From Streptomyces sp. Je 1-79 (GTDB lineage: Bacteria; Actinomycetota; Actinomycetes; Streptomycetales; Streptomycetaceae), in NCBI RefSeq assembly GCF_025195125.1, contig NZ_JAMGSL010000004.1:1-64000 (forward strand): a DNA stretch of 64,000 nt, read 5' to 3'. The translations under genes and the position numbers were made by a program. This document shows, piece by piece, positions 8,554 through 17,884 of the stretch. The first letter of the stretch is position 1. Each line of letters starts with the position of its first letter. The notes below the pieces were generated by a model. The model searched no databases. It saw nothing but the letters and a program-made list of their open reading frames with translations, and had not been told where the DNA came from.

Positions 8554-9186
8554 GTGAAGCTGACGAAGAAGTCGCACGCCTGCATCCGCCTGGAGAAGGA
8601 CGGGCGAACGCTCGTCGTCGACCCGGGCGCGTTCAGCGAGGAGGACTCCGCCGTCGGCGCCGACGTCCTGCTCGTCACCCACGAGCACGCCGACCACTTC
8701 GCCGAGGACCGGCTGCGGGCCGGTCTCGAGGCCAACCCGGCGGCCGAGATCTGGACGCTGCGGAGCGTCGCGGAGAAGCTCTCGGCCGCCTTCCCCGGCC
8801 GCGTCCACACCGTCGGCCACGGCGACGCCTTCACGGCCGCGGGCTTCGACGTCCAGGTCCACGGCGAGCTGCACGCGGTGATCCACCCGGACATCCCCCG
8901 GATCACCAACGTCGGCTTCCTCGTGGACGGCTCCGTCTTCCACCCGGGCGACGCGCTGACCGTGCCCGAGCACCCGGTGGACACGCTGATGCTGCCGGTG
9001 ATGGCCCCCTGGAACAAGATCGCCGAGGTCATCGACTACGTACGCGAGGTCAAGCCGCGCCGCGCGATCGACATCCACGACGCCCTGCTCACCGACCTCG
9101 CCCGGCCCATCTATGACCGGCAGATCGGCGCGCTCGGCGGCACGGACCACGGCCACCTCACCCCGGGCGACTCCACCGAGCTGTGA
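8554..9186 (+). CDS. MBL-fold metal-dependent hydrolase (UlaG-like)
   Basis: 210 residues. GTG 8554 is preferred over GTG 8539 because GAGGTGGAG is correctly spaced before it. The metallo-beta-lactamase motif THEHADHF gives H43, H45, D47, H48. Further metal ligands are probably the His of VHGELHAV and the Asp of HPGDAL, with DIHDALL near the end. The size and the IRLEKDGRTLVVDPG opening match the UlaG/YtkL group of L-ascorbate-6-phosphate lactonase-like hydrolases, whose members in actinomycetes have no known substrate. It stands alone between pcaL and exonuclease III. Confidence 0.88.
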   Translation: MKLTKKSHACIRLEKDGRTLVVDPGAFSEEDSAVGADVLLVTHEHADHFAEDRLRAGLEANPAAEIWTLRSVAEKLSAAFPGRVHTVGHGDAFTAAGFDVQVHGELHAVIHPDIPRITNVGFLVDGSVFHPGDALTVPEHPVDTLMLPVMAPWNKIAEVIDYVREVKPRRAIDIHDALLTDLARPIYDRQIGALGGTDHGHLTPGDSTEL

Positions 9187-9239
9187 TCCCCGGGGCGCGG
9201 AACCGGTGACTGTCAGACCCCGCCGCTAGGCTTGCGCTC

Positions 9240-10019
9240 ATGCGCATCGCGACCTGGAACGTCAATTCGATCACCGCCCGCCTGCCCCGACTCCTGGCCT
9301 GGCTGGAGAGCACCGGCACGGACGTGCTGTGCATCCAGGAGACCAAGTGCACCGTCGAGCAGTTCCCCGCCGACGCACTGAGCGAGCTGGGGTACGCCTC
9401 GGTGGTCAACGCCACCGGCCGGTGGAACGGCGTGGCGCTGCTCTCCAAGGTCGGCCTGGAGGACGTCGTCACGGGACTGCCCGGCGGCCCCGACTACGAG
9501 ACCCTCCAGGAGCCCCGGGCCATCTCCGCGACCTGCGGACCGGTCCGCGTCTGGTCGGTGTACGTGCCGAACGGCCGGGAGGTCGCCCACGAGCACTACG
9601 CGTACAAGCTCCGCTGGCTGGAGGCGCTCCGGGCGTCCGTCGCCGAGGACGCGGCGGGGGAGCGGCCCTTCGCCGTCCTCGGTGACTACAACATCGCGCC
9701 GACCGACGACGACGTCTGGGACCGGGCGGCCTTCGAGGGCCTCACGCACGTCACCGAGCCCGAGCGCGCCGCGCTGGCCGGCCTGCGCGAGGCGGGCCTC
9801 ACGGACGTCGTCCCGCGCCCGCTGAAGTACGACCAGCCCTTCACGTACTGGGACTACCGCCAGCTCTGCTTCCCGAAGAACCGGGGCATGCGCATCGACC
9901 TCGTGTACGGCAACAAGCCGTTCGCCGACGCGGTGAAGGACAGCTACGTCGACCGCGAGGAGCGCAAGGGCAAGGGGGCGTCCGACCACGCCCCGGTCGT
10001 CGTCGACCTGGACGTCTAG
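9240..10019 (+). CDS. xth: Exodeoxyribonuclease III
   Basis: 259 residues, normal length for the ExoIII/AP-endonuclease family. The exonuclease-endonuclease-phosphatase fold is shown by WNVNS (Asn8) at the start, the metal ligand Glu34 in IQETKC, GDYNIAPTDDDVWD in the middle (catalytic Asp and Asn), MRIDLV, and SDHAPVV near the C-terminus with the active-site Asp-His. It would cut abasic sites and degrade 3' ends during base excision repair. It has its own short upstream region; no operon partner is evident. Confidence 0.95.
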   Translation: MRIATWNVNSITARLPRLLAWLESTGTDVLCIQETKCTVEQFPADALSELGYASVVNATGRWNGVALLSKVGLEDVVTGLPGGPDYETLQEPRAISATCGPVRVWSVYVPNGREVAHEHYAYKLRWLEALRASVAEDAAGERPFAVLGDYNIAPTDDDVWDRAAFEGLTHVTEPERAALAGLREAGLTDVVPRPLKYDQPFTYWDYRQLCFPKNRGMRIDLVYGNKPFADAVKDSYVDREERKGKGASDHAPVVVDLDV

Positions 10020-10088
10020 GCGCTGCGCCGCGGATGATCTCCGCGCGCCGGGTGGTGCCACGGGAGGGTGAAATGCGACGCTGTTCGG

Positions 10089-10526
10089 ATGAACATCCCG
10101 TTCTTGGACAACTGGCGCAAGCGGCATGCGGCCGATCATTCCCCGCTGGCCGCGGCCTTCGACCGCGACCCCGAGGGCGTGGGTGAGCTGCTCGCCGAGT
10201 GCGAGCTGCTGCGTGCCAGGGTCCAGGACGCCGGGGTGACGCTGGATGACACCCCGGGCTCGCTCGCCGCGCTCGACCAGCTCCCGCCGCGCTGGCGCGA
10301 CGACCCGGAGGAGCTGCCCTGGCTGGGCAACGACGCCGGGCTCTATCTGGGCACGGTCATCGTCCGGAACGTGCCGGGTGCGAGCTGGCAGGTGTGGCCC
10401 GGCGGCCAGCCGGTGGTGCGGCTGGCCTCGGGCCGGGAGATCAACGTGGTGGAGGCCGGGCTCGACTGGGCCATGAGCGGATCGCCGCAGCTCTCGCAGG
10501 TGTACGGCGAGTCCGCCGAGTTCTGA
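10089..10526 (+). CDS. Conserved Streptomyces protein of unknown function (DUF6278-like)
   Basis: 145 residues from ATG 10089; a GTG at 10068 would add seven. I recognise it from memory only as a small actinomycete protein family, without a known role. It begins MNIPFLDNWRKRHA and has a helical N-terminal half with a predicted amphipathic stretch. The C-terminal half (LYLGTVIVRNVPGASWQVW…GREINVVEAGLDW) looks like a short beta-rich fold of the kind that places conserved Trp residues on one face. No signal peptide, transmembrane segment or metal motif is visible. Confidence 0.75.
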   Translation: MNIPFLDNWRKRHAADHSPLAAAFDRDPEGVGELLAECELLRARVQDAGVTLDDTPGSLAALDQLPPRWRDDPEELPWLGNDAGLYLGTVIVRNVPGASWQVWPGGQPVVRLASGREINVVEAGLDWAMSGSPQLSQVYGESAEF

Positions 10527-10850
10527 CCCCCGCCGCGATGCCCCTGCCGCGGCCGCCCGCCCCGGCCCGCGGGCCACCCCGTTGCAGTAAATACGGCTTA
10601 TCCCTGTTTGTGCGTGTCGAGCGTTAAGTCCCTTTTTGCGCTGGATAGTTTGCGCTGGCCTCGACACAGCCGAGAAGGGGGCAGGGGAGTGTATGGCGGT
10701 CGCCGATCCGTTGACCGAGCCGCGTGACGTCTCGTGGAAATCGCCCCGGCCGAACCAGGAACGCCGCTGCCGGGCGGAGGTCCTCCCCAGGGGCCGTAGC
10801 GGCCCGCGCGGTGGCGCGTAGGGAGCCATCCGCCCGGCAGCAGCCGGTGA
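10527..10850. other. 324-bp gap with AT-richer patch and short direct repeat
   Basis: Between convergent genes. The stretch about 10580-10660 is clearly AT-richer than its surroundings and holds a 10-bp direct repeat TTTGCGCTGG at 10635-10644 and 10649-10658 (14-bp period). A 42-codon reading from ATG 10693 exists but has no recognisable homology. No terminator stem is obvious. Confidence 0.4.
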
Positions 10851-12404
10851 TCACTCCGCCCGCAGCGGGACCGACAGGTACGAGGGGTCGGTCTGCGGGG
10901 AGGAGAAGGTCAGCTGTGCGCCGGTCGGGTTGTGCTCGATGTAGAGCGGGTCGACGGTGTCGACGACCAGGGCGAGACGGTGTCCCGCGGGCACGTCGTA
11001 GGCCGTGGAGAAGAGCTCCAGGTCGACGCCGAAGGGTGTGCCGGGCGTTTTGTCGTGGAAGGTGTACGGGGCGTTGCTGACCAGCTTGCCGAGGCCGAGC
11101 GGGCCCACGTCGTAGAGGTACGCGACGAAGGTGCCGCTCTCCTTGGTGGAGGTGACCGTGGTGTGCAGCTTCGCCGTGCCGCGCACCTTCTGGGCCGAGC
11201 CGTACCGCTCGGACTGCCACACCCCGGCGAAACTGCGGGGGAGGAGCGGGATCGAGGCGACGGGCGGGGTCCGGAGTATCTGGTCCAGGAGGTTGGAGAG
11301 CATCACGATGCCGCCGTTGGCGCCGGAGTCGACGTTGGCCCAGATCCGCTGCGAGCCGCCGAGCGCGATCTTCCGTTCGTTCGCGCCGACCGACTTCCAG
11401 TCCGGGTAGCCCTCGTAGCCGCCGGTGGAGCGGGACTTGAGCTGGACGGGCTGCTCGCGGTCGATGCCGTTGTCGGCGCCCTTGAGGTAGCGGTCGAACC
11501 AGCGGTGGGCGCTGGTCCAGGTGTCGTTGGGCAGCCCGAGCAGACCGGTGGCCTCGGCGGTGGCGTGGTCGCCGGGGCGGAACTCCAGGCGCTTGGGGCC
11601 CTGGAGCTTCTCGTAGAAGGAGGCGTACTGGTTGGGCGGGAAGATGGTGTCGCCCCAGGCGTTGCCGAGCATGATCGCGGCGCCGTTGGCGTTGATCCGG
11701 TCGAGTTGGGTCGCGGCGGAGCGCTGCCTGCCCCACTCGATCATCTCCCCCTCCTTGGCGAGGTTGGAGGCGAGGAAGTCGCTCAGGATCTGCCGGAGTT
11801 CGGGGCCGGGACGCCCGGTGAGAAAGCCGGCGCCGCCGAGCAGACCGGCGGCCTGGAGGTGCTGTGTGCGGCCGCTGTAGATGGACTCGATGAGGTCGGC
11901 CCAGCCGCTCAGCGCGGCGACGGCCCTGATCCGCTTGTCGTGCGCGGCGGCGAGGAGGCTGATCCCCGCGCCGTAACTCACTCCCGCCATGCCGACCTTC
12001 GCCGGGTCGGCGGGGGTGTGGGCGAGGGCCCAGTCGATGACCTTGGAGGCGTCGGCGACGTCCTTCGGCCCCGCGGTCTCGATCTCGCCGCCGGACTGCC
12101 AGAAGCCGCGCGAGTTGTAACTCACCACGACGTAACCGGAGTCGGCGAGCTTCTGGGCCTGGGCGAGGTACTCGATCTGAGGCATGGCCCAGCTGGTGGG
12201 GAGCACGATCACGGGGTAGCGGGCGGAGCCGTCGGCGCCGGCCGGGGTGACGACGTTGGCCTTGAGGACGGTGCCGCCCTCGCCTGCGATGTCGACGAAG
12301 CGTACGGACGTGCCGGACTCGGCGGCGTGGGCGGCGGGGGCGAGCCCGAGGGCCGTCCCCGCCACCAGGGCGGCCGAGACGGCGAAGACCAGAGGTGTAC
12401 GCAC
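10851..12404 (-). CDS. Secreted CocE/NonD-type alpha/beta hydrolase (X-Pro dipeptidyl-peptidase S15 family)
   Basis: 517 residues. A classical signal peptide covers 1-27 with cleavage after AHA. The mature part has an S15/CocE alpha/beta hydrolase: nucleophile Ser143 in GVSYGAG, oxyanion region YNSRGFW at 96-102, a probable Asp in GNAWGD, and His in GDHAT. A C-terminal jelly-roll domain of the PepX type (VAYLYDVGP…, GHRLALVVDTVDP…) follows from about 390. Expected to be an extracellular esterase or peptidase; the natural substrate is unknown. A strongly TTAC/GTAA-rich upstream region lies between it and the L,D-transpeptidase gene. Confidence 0.9.
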   Translation of the reverse strand: MRTPLVFAVSAALVAGTALGLAPAAHAAESGTSVRFVDIAGEGGTVLKANVVTPAGADGSARYPVIVLPTSWAMPQIEYLAQAQKLADSGYVVVSYNSRGFWQSGGEIETAGPKDVADASKVIDWALAHTPADPAKVGMAGVSYGAGISLLAAAHDKRIRAVAALSGWADLIESIYSGRTQHLQAAGLLGGAGFLTGRPGPELRQILSDFLASNLAKEGEMIEWGRQRSAATQLDRINANGAAIMLGNAWGDTIFPPNQYASFYEKLQGPKRLEFRPGDHATAEATGLLGLPNDTWTSAHRWFDRYLKGADNGIDREQPVQLKSRSTGGYEGYPDWKSVGANERKIALGGSQRIWANVDSGANGGIVMLSNLLDQILRTPPVASIPLLPRSFAGVWQSERYGSAQKVRGTAKLHTTVTSTKESGTFVAYLYDVGPLGLGKLVSNAPYTFHDKTPGTPFGVDLELFSTAYDVPAGHRLALVVDTVDPLYIEHNPTGAQLTFSSPQTDPSYLSVPLRAE

Positions 12405-12527
12405 GGGTCACTCCTCACTCGTGTCACTGGTGGGGACAGTGCAAAGTGACCCGACGGTAACCGGCCAGGCTTACCTGGGGTAACTGGTCGGTAAGTTACG
12501 CGAGGGTAACGATTGTTGAACGTGCGA

Positions 12528-13700
12528 TCAGCGCAGGGCGCTCTTCGCCTGCCACGCGGACCACGAGAGGTTCCACTCGCCGTAGCCGTTGTTCAGCGCC
12601 TGCGTTCCCTTGGCGTCGGAGCCGGTGATCTCGAAGGGGTCGCCGACCTGCACCAGGTCGTACACGCTCCGCGCGTCGGCGTCGCTCATCCCGATGCAGC
12701 CCGAGCTCCTGTTGGCGCTGCCGAAGTACGCGGAGTTCCAGGGGGCCGCGTGGGCGTACATGCCCGACCAGGTCAGGCGCATCGAGTAGTCGACCATCTT
12801 GTCGTACGCGTCACCGAGGCCGACGGTCTCGGAACGCATGTTGATGGTGCCCTCCTTGGACATCAGGACGGTCTTCCCGCGCCAGGACGCCTTCTCGCCG
12901 CCGGGCGTACCGGCCGACATGGGAACGCTCTTGACCGTCGCCCCGTCGCGCAGCAGCGTCAGCCGGTGGTTGTCGAGATCCACCTTGACCAGCTGGTTCC
13001 GGCCGATCGAGAAGGTGGTGGTGTAGTCGCGGACGAACCAGCCGCCGGCGCCGGAGTCGACCCCGTTCAGCTCGGCGTCCAGGGTGACCTTCGTGCCGGA
13101 CTTCCAGTACTCCTTCGGCCGCCAGTCGACCCGGTCCTTGCCCGACCAGTCCTGCATCCAGCCCCAGGAGCCCTCGGTGCCGTTCGAGGTGGTGACCTTG
13201 AGGTGCTTCTCGACCTCCCGCTTGTTCTTCACCGGGTGGTCGAACACGATCGACAGCGGCTGGGCGATGCCGACGGTGGTGTTCTTCCCCGGAGCCAGGG
13301 TGAGCTTGTTGACCTTGTCGGCGGCGGCGGTGGTGAACGCGGCCTTCGCGCTGCCTCCGGCGGCGTCCCGCGCCTCGATCGCGTACGCCGTCCCGGGCGC
13401 CGCCTTCCGGGCGGACGTCCAGCTCTTCCCGTCCGCGGCCACCTTCCCGTCGAGGACCGTGCCCTTGGAGTCGGTCACGCTCACCTGCTGGAGCCGCTGC
13501 CCCTCGGTGAGGGTGACGACGACCGGAGCGCCGGCCTCGGCCGTCTCGCCGGTCAGGTTCACCGATATCCGCGTCTTCGGCGCGCCCTTGGCGTCACCGC
13601 CTCCGGAGTCACCCGCTCCATCCGATCCGCCGGAACACGCACAGAGCCCGAGGGTCAGTGCGGCGGTGACGAGCAGGGCGGGCACGGGTATGCGCTTCAC
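12528..13700 (-). CDS. L,D-transpeptidase lipoprotein (YkuD domain with Ig-like domains)
   Basis: 390 residues from GTG 13700, which follows a GGAGGT box; longer readings upstream are unsupported. N-terminus KRIPVPALLVTAALTLGLCAC is a lipoprotein signal with the lipobox Cys at about 22, then a Gly/Ser/Asp linker. Two Ig-like domains span roughly 40-240. The YkuD catalytic domain follows, with HAAPWN and the S-S-G-C-I-G-M motif carrying catalytic Cys335. The architecture equals mycobacterial LdtMt2-type enzymes that make 3-3 peptidoglycan cross-links outside the membrane. Its promoter region is shared with the divergent P450. Confidence 0.95.
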   Translation of the reverse strand: MKRIPVPALLVTAALTLGLCACSGGSDGAGDSGGGDAKGAPKTRISVNLTGETAEAGAPVVVTLTEGQRLQQVSVTDSKGTVLDGKVAADGKSWTSARKAAPGTAYAIEARDAAGGSAKAAFTTAAADKVNKLTLAPGKNTTVGIAQPLSIVFDHPVKNKREVEKHLKVTTSNGTEGSWGWMQDWSGKDRVDWRPKEYWKSGTKVTLDAELNGVDSGAGGWFVRDYTTTFSIGRNQLVKVDLDNHRLTLLRDGATVKSVPMSAGTPGGEKASWRGKTVLMSKEGTINMRSETVGLGDAYDKMVDYSMRLTWSGMYAHAAPWNSAYFGSANRSSGCIGMSDADARSVYDLVQVGDPFEITGSDAKGTQALNNGYGEWNLSWSAWQAKSALR

Positions 13701-13875
13701 GGGGACGACCTCCGGTGGTGATCTCTGTACGGGGGGAGAGAGGGGCGGAGGCCGGAATCGGTTCCGAATATATGAACCATTCCGGTGATGTCGGATGTGA
13801 CATGAGCGATATTCGCCGCCCGGGCGTGACACGCGGGATCTGGAATTCCGGCGGCGGTCGCCGCAAGCTGGGGGC

Positions 13876-15111
13876 GTGGAGAACACCAGCGACGTACCGG
13901 ACGTCTTCGACCCCCGGATCTACGCCGACGGGCCGCCGCACGAGGCCTTCCGTGTGCTGCGCGACCGCCGGCCCGTCGCCTGGCAGCAGGAGTACGAAGT
14001 CCTCGGCTGGCCCGCCGGGCCCGGGTTCTGGGCCGTGACGCGCCACGCCGACGTCGTGCGGGTGCTCAAGGACTCCGCCGGCTACTCCTCGTACCTCGGC
14101 GCCACCCAGATCCGCGACCCCGACCCGGCCGATCTCCCGTTCATCCGCCGCATGATGCTCAATCAGGACCCGCCGCATCACGGCCGGCTGCGGCGGCTCG
14201 TCAGCCGCGCCTTCACCCCCGGACGGATCGAGCGGTTCGCCGGGACCGCGCGGGCGCGGGCGCGCGAGCTGCTGAAGGCGGCCGTCGACGCCGGGCCCGA
14301 GACCGACCTCGTCGGCGCCGTCACCGACGACTACGCGCTGCTCAACCTCACCGACCTGCTCGGCGTGCCCGCGAGCGACCGGGGCCTGCTCCTCGGCTGG
14401 ACCGAGCGGGTCATCGCCTACCAGGACCCCGACGAGCCGCCCGTCCTCGACGACCGGGGGCGGCCCGTCAACCCCCGGTCGCCCGCCATGCTCGCCGAGA
14501 TGTTCGGCTACGCCCAGGAACTCGCCGCGTACAAGCGGAAGAACCCCGCCGACGACATCATGACCACGCTCGCCCACTCCGCGCTCCACCCCGCCGAGCT
14601 GGAGATGTTCTTCTTCCTGCTGACCGTCGCGGGCAACGACACCGTCCGCAGCGCCGCCCCCGGCGGGCTGCTCGCCCTCGCCGAACACCCCGACGAACGA
14701 AGGCGGCTGTGGAGCGGCGAGACCGGCGTCGACCGCGCCGTCGAAGAGCTCCTGCGCCGCCACCCGCCCGTACTCTCGTTCCGCCGCACCGCCACCCGCG
14801 ACACCGAACTCGCCGGCCGGCCCGTCGCCGCGGGCGACAAGGTGGTCGTCTTCCACGCCTCCGCCAACCACGACGAACGCGTCTTCACCGACCCCCACCG
14901 CCTCGACCTGGACCGTTCACCCAACCCTCATGTGTCCTTCGGCGAAGGACCGCACGTCTGCCTCGGAGCCCACTTCGCCCGGCTCCAACTGCGCGTCCTG
15001 CACGAGGAGGTACGCGACACGCTGGACGACCTGACCCTCACCGCCCCGCCCCGGCGGCTCGTGTCCAACTTCATCAACGGGATCAAGTCCCTGCCGGTTC
15101 GGGTGCGGTGA
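13876..15111 (+). CDS. Cytochrome P450
   Basis: 411 residues from GTG, normal bacterial length. Heme-binding loop FGEGPHVCLG gives the thiolate ligand Cys362. The I-helix oxygen-activation motif reads VAGNDTVR, with Asn-Asp instead of the common Gly-(E/D)-T, as seen in CYP125/CYP142/CYP124-like sterol and lipid hydroxylases. The K-helix ExxR is inside VEELLRR. QDPPHHGRLRRLVSRAFTP is the usual C-helix. No ferredoxin gene is adjacent. A steroid/fatty acid oxidation role is inference from the motif style. Its last 29 nt overlap the convergent gene. Confidence 0.93.
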   Translation: MENTSDVPDVFDPRIYADGPPHEAFRVLRDRRPVAWQQEYEVLGWPAGPGFWAVTRHADVVRVLKDSAGYSSYLGATQIRDPDPADLPFIRRMMLNQDPPHHGRLRRLVSRAFTPGRIERFAGTARARARELLKAAVDAGPETDLVGAVTDDYALLNLTDLLGVPASDRGLLLGWTERVIAYQDPDEPPVLDDRGRPVNPRSPAMLAEMFGYAQELAAYKRKNPADDIMTTLAHSALHPAELEMFFFLLTVAGNDTVRSAAPGGLLALAEHPDERRRLWSGETGVDRAVEELLRRHPPVLSFRRTATRDTELAGRPVAAGDKVVVFHASANHDERVFTDPHRLDLDRSPNPHVSFGEGPHVCLGAHFARLQLRVLHEEVRDTLDDLTLTAPPRRLVSNFINGIKSLPVRVR

Positions 15112-15820
15112 CCGGTGCGGTCCGCGCGGCCCGCGTGACGTCGGCCACCAGCTCCACCACATCGGGGCCGTACGCGTCGGAGTTGACCACCTTGAGAAGG
15201 AGTACGAAGGGCCCGGAGCCGTGCTTCCGCGCCAGCTTCTCGTGGTGCCGGGCCAGATAACGGCTCGCGGCGTGGTTGGCGACCGCGGCCTGGCCGCAGA
15301 GGAGGAAGACCGGCCGCCCGCCCTCGCCGCCGGTGAGACGGGCGAGGATCGCGTGCTCGGAGGCCCCGTTCACCAACCGGTACACCTCGTCCCCGACGGT
15401 GAACTTGCTCCGGTCCGCGACCGGTTCCGACTCCACGTTCATCGTCAGACCGGGCAGCAGGGAGGACAGATGGGCGGCCATCCGGCGGTTGGAGTACGGT
15501 CCTCCGACACAGAACTCCGCGCGGTCCCCCAGACCCTGCCGGGCCTCGTCGTGCTGGACTATCTCCGGGCGCGCCCCGCAGTCCTTGATCAGGGCGGAGA
15601 GTTCGAGCAGGGCGGAGACGTCGACGTTGTGCACCGCCCGCTCACTGCCCGCCTTGCGGTTCACCACCAGCAGGCACTCGGATCCGTCGCGCAGCCCGAA
15701 GAACGCCTGCTTGCGCCGGAGCGTGCGGCGCCAGAGATACGTCCGGGCCAGCCAGCCCAGCGAGGCGCTGACCCCCGTCGCGAGGACTCCCAGCACGACA
15801 TTGCGCAGGTCTTCATTCAT
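15083..15820 (-). CDS. Membrane-anchored protein of unknown function
   Basis: 245 residues from ATG 15820, giving an N-terminal hydrophobic segment (about 6-24, RNVVLGVLATGVSASLGWLA), then a basic stop-transfer patch and a cytoplasmic alpha/beta domain. Visible features are the strand ECLLVVNR, a conserved-looking FCVGGPYSNRRMAAHL loop near the middle, and a later FLLCGQAAVANHAASRYL strand-turn-helix. The alternation of hydrophobic strands and Gly loops suggests a nucleotide-binding-like fold, but I do not recognise the family. It converges on the P450, overlapping by 29 nt, and is divergent from ggt. Confidence 0.7.
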   Translation of the reverse strand: MNEDLRNVVLGVLATGVSASLGWLARTYLWRRTLRRKQAFFGLRDGSECLLVVNRKAGSERAVHNVDVSALLELSALIKDCGARPEIVQHDEARQGLGDRAEFCVGGPYSNRRMAAHLSSLLPGLTMNVESEPVADRSKFTVGDEVYRLVNGASEHAILARLTGGEGGRPVFLLCGQAAVANHAASRYLARHHEKLARKHGSGPFVLLLKVVNSDAYGPDVVELVADVTRAARTAPVTAPEPAGT

Positions 15821-15924
15821 GGGCGCGCATGCTAGCGGCCCGGCGCACCGCCGTTCGAGGCGGTCCTGACGAGAGGGCGGGACGGAAGTTACGCTGCGCG
15901 GACGGCCGTTGACTGGAGGTACAA

Positions 15925-17721
15925 GTGCGACGCTCCACCGCTCGGAAGGTCTCTCTGCTCGCCGTCGCCGCGACGGTGCTCTCGGTGGGCGCGGCGGCGC
16001 CACCGGGCGGCCCGAGGCCACCGGTGAAGGAACCCGTCGCCGTCGGGTACGGCGGCGCCGTCGCCAGTGTCGACGCCGACGCCTCCGCCGCCGGGATCGA
16101 GGTGCTCCGCAAGGGCGGCAACGCCGTCGACGCCGCCGTCGCCGTCGCCGCGGCCCTCGGCGTCACCGAGCCGTACTCCGCGGGCATCGGCGGAGGCGGC
16201 TTCCTCGTCCACTACGACGCCAGGACCCGCACCGTGCGGACGATCGACGGCCGCGAGACCGCGCCCGCCTCGGCGGACGCCGGCCTCTTCGTGGAGAACG
16301 GCGCGCCCATCCCCTTCGAGGAGGGCATGACCAGCGGCCGGGGCGTCGGCACCCCTGGCACCCCGGCGACCTGGAAGGCCGCGCTCGACGCCTGGGGCAG
16401 CAAGCCGCTGCGCACCCTCCTCGAACCCGCCGAGCGCCTCGCCCGCGACGGCTTCACCGTGGACGCGACCTTCCGCGCCCAGACGGCCTCCAACGAGGCC
16501 CGCTTCCGGGACTTCCCGGCCTCCTCCGCGCTCTTCCTGCCGGGCGGCCGGCTCCCCGTGGTCGGCTCGACGTTCAAGAACCCCGACCTGGCCCGTACGT
16601 ACGACAGGCTCGGCCGTGAGGGCGTCGGCGCGCTCTACCGGGGGCCGTTGGCGCGGGACATCGTGAACACCGTCCGGAAGCCTCCCGTACGGGACGGGGC
16701 CACGCGGGTCGTCCGCTCCGGCGATCTGACCGAGCGCGACCTCGCCGCCTACGAGACCGAACGGCGCCGGCCCACGAAGGTCTCCTACCGGGGCCTCGAC
16801 GTCTACGGGATGGCCCCCTCCTCGTCCGGTGGCACGAGCGTCGGCGAGGCGCTCAACATCCTGGAGCGCACTGATCTCTCCACCGCCTCCCAGGCCGCCT
16901 ATCTGCACCGCTTCATCGAGGCGAGCCGGATCGCCTTCGCCGACCGGGGCCGCTGGGTCGGCGACCCGGCCTTCGAGGACGTGCCCACACGGGAGCTGCT
17001 CTCGCAGCGGTACGCCGACTCCCGCGCGTGCCTGATCCGCGACGACGCCGTCCTCACCAGCCCCCTCGCGCCGGGCGACCCGCGCTCCCCGGCGGCGTGC
17101 GTGAACCGGGGGACGGCCGCGCCGACGACGTACGAGGGTGAGAACACCACGCACCTCACGGTGGCCGACAAGTGGGGCAACGTCGTCGCGTACACGCTGA
17201 CCATCGAGTCGACGGGCGGCAGCGGTATCACGGTCCCGGGCCGCGGCTTCCTGCTCAACAACGAGCTCACCGACTTCTCCTTCGCCCCGGCGAACCCGGC
17301 GGTCCACGACCCGAACCTCCCCGGTCCCGGGAAGCGGCCCCGCTCCTCCATCTCTCCGACGATCGTGCTCGACCGGTCCGACCGGCCGGTGCTCGCGCTC
17401 GGCTCCCCGGGCGGCGCGACCATCATCACCACCGTGCTCCAGACCCTGACCGGGGTCCTGGACCGGGACCTTCCGCTCGTCGAGGCCATCGCGGCGCCCC
17501 GGGCGAGCCAGCGCAACCAGACGACGACGGAGCTGGAACCGGGCCTGTGGAACAGCCCGTTGCGCGCCGAACTCGAAGCCATCGGCCACGGCTTCCGGCA
17601 GAACCCGGAGATCGGCGCGGCGACCGGCGTCCAGCGGCTGCCGGACGGACGCTGGATCGCGGCGGCCGAGAAGGCACGCAGGGGTGGCGGCTCGGCGATG
17701 GTCGTGCGGCCGGCGGGATAG
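15925..17721 (+). CDS. ggt: Gamma-glutamyltransferase (exported)
   Basis: 598 residues from GTG with GGAGGT seven nt upstream. A basic start and hydrophobic segment (~8-27) form a signal peptide. The Ntn-hydrolase precursor shows the N-terminal GG.FL.HYDA.T and RETAP motifs (substrate Arg) and the autocleavage site before Thr408 (N-T-T-H-L). STGGSGITVPGRGF and GSPGGATIITTV form the rest of the active site. It would hydrolyse or transfer the gamma-glutamyl group of glutathione-like compounds outside the cell. Length and motif spacing are normal, so it should be active. Confidence 0.95.
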   Translation: MRRSTARKVSLLAVAATVLSVGAAAPPGGPRPPVKEPVAVGYGGAVASVDADASAAGIEVLRKGGNAVDAAVAVAAALGVTEPYSAGIGGGGFLVHYDARTRTVRTIDGRETAPASADAGLFVENGAPIPFEEGMTSGRGVGTPGTPATWKAALDAWGSKPLRTLLEPAERLARDGFTVDATFRAQTASNEARFRDFPASSALFLPGGRLPVVGSTFKNPDLARTYDRLGREGVGALYRGPLARDIVNTVRKPPVRDGATRVVRSGDLTERDLAAYETERRRPTKVSYRGLDVYGMAPSSSGGTSVGEALNILERTDLSTASQAAYLHRFIEASRIAFADRGRWVGDPAFEDVPTRELLSQRYADSRACLIRDDAVLTSPLAPGDPRSPAACVNRGTAAPTTYEGENTTHLTVADKWGNVVAYTLTIESTGGSGITVPGRGFLLNNELTDFSFAPANPAVHDPNLPGPGKRPRSSISPTIVLDRSDRPVLALGSPGGATIITTVLQTLTGVLDRDLPLVEAIAAPRASQRNQTTTELEPGLWNSPLRAELEAIGHGFRQNPEIGAATGVQRLPDGRWIAAAEKARRGGGSAMVVRPAG

Positions 17722-17808
17722 GCGGGGCCGACCGGCGGGGTAGGCGGGGAGCGGCCGGCGGGAGGCATCGGCGGCGCCACGTGCGGGCGGCGAACGGCGG
17801 ACGGTCCG

Positions 17809-17832
17809 CGTCGCCGGCCGCGGTCGGCGACG
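17809..17832. terminator. Possible terminator stem between ggt and map
   Basis: Arms CGTCGCCG / CGGCGACG with an 8-nt loop lie between the convergent ggt and map genes. No T-tract; assignment rests on position and symmetry. Confidence 0.35.
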
Positions 17833-17884
17833 GGCTCGACGACGCGCTCGCCAGCCGCGTTCGGCGACGCCCGCCGACCGCGCC

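Noticed and set aside
10693..10821. 42-codon reading MAVADPLTEPRDVSWKSP…
   Set aside because: It follows a purine-rich stretch but has no recognisable homology, no clear partner and a composition typical of non-coding high-GC DNA; not enough to call a gene.
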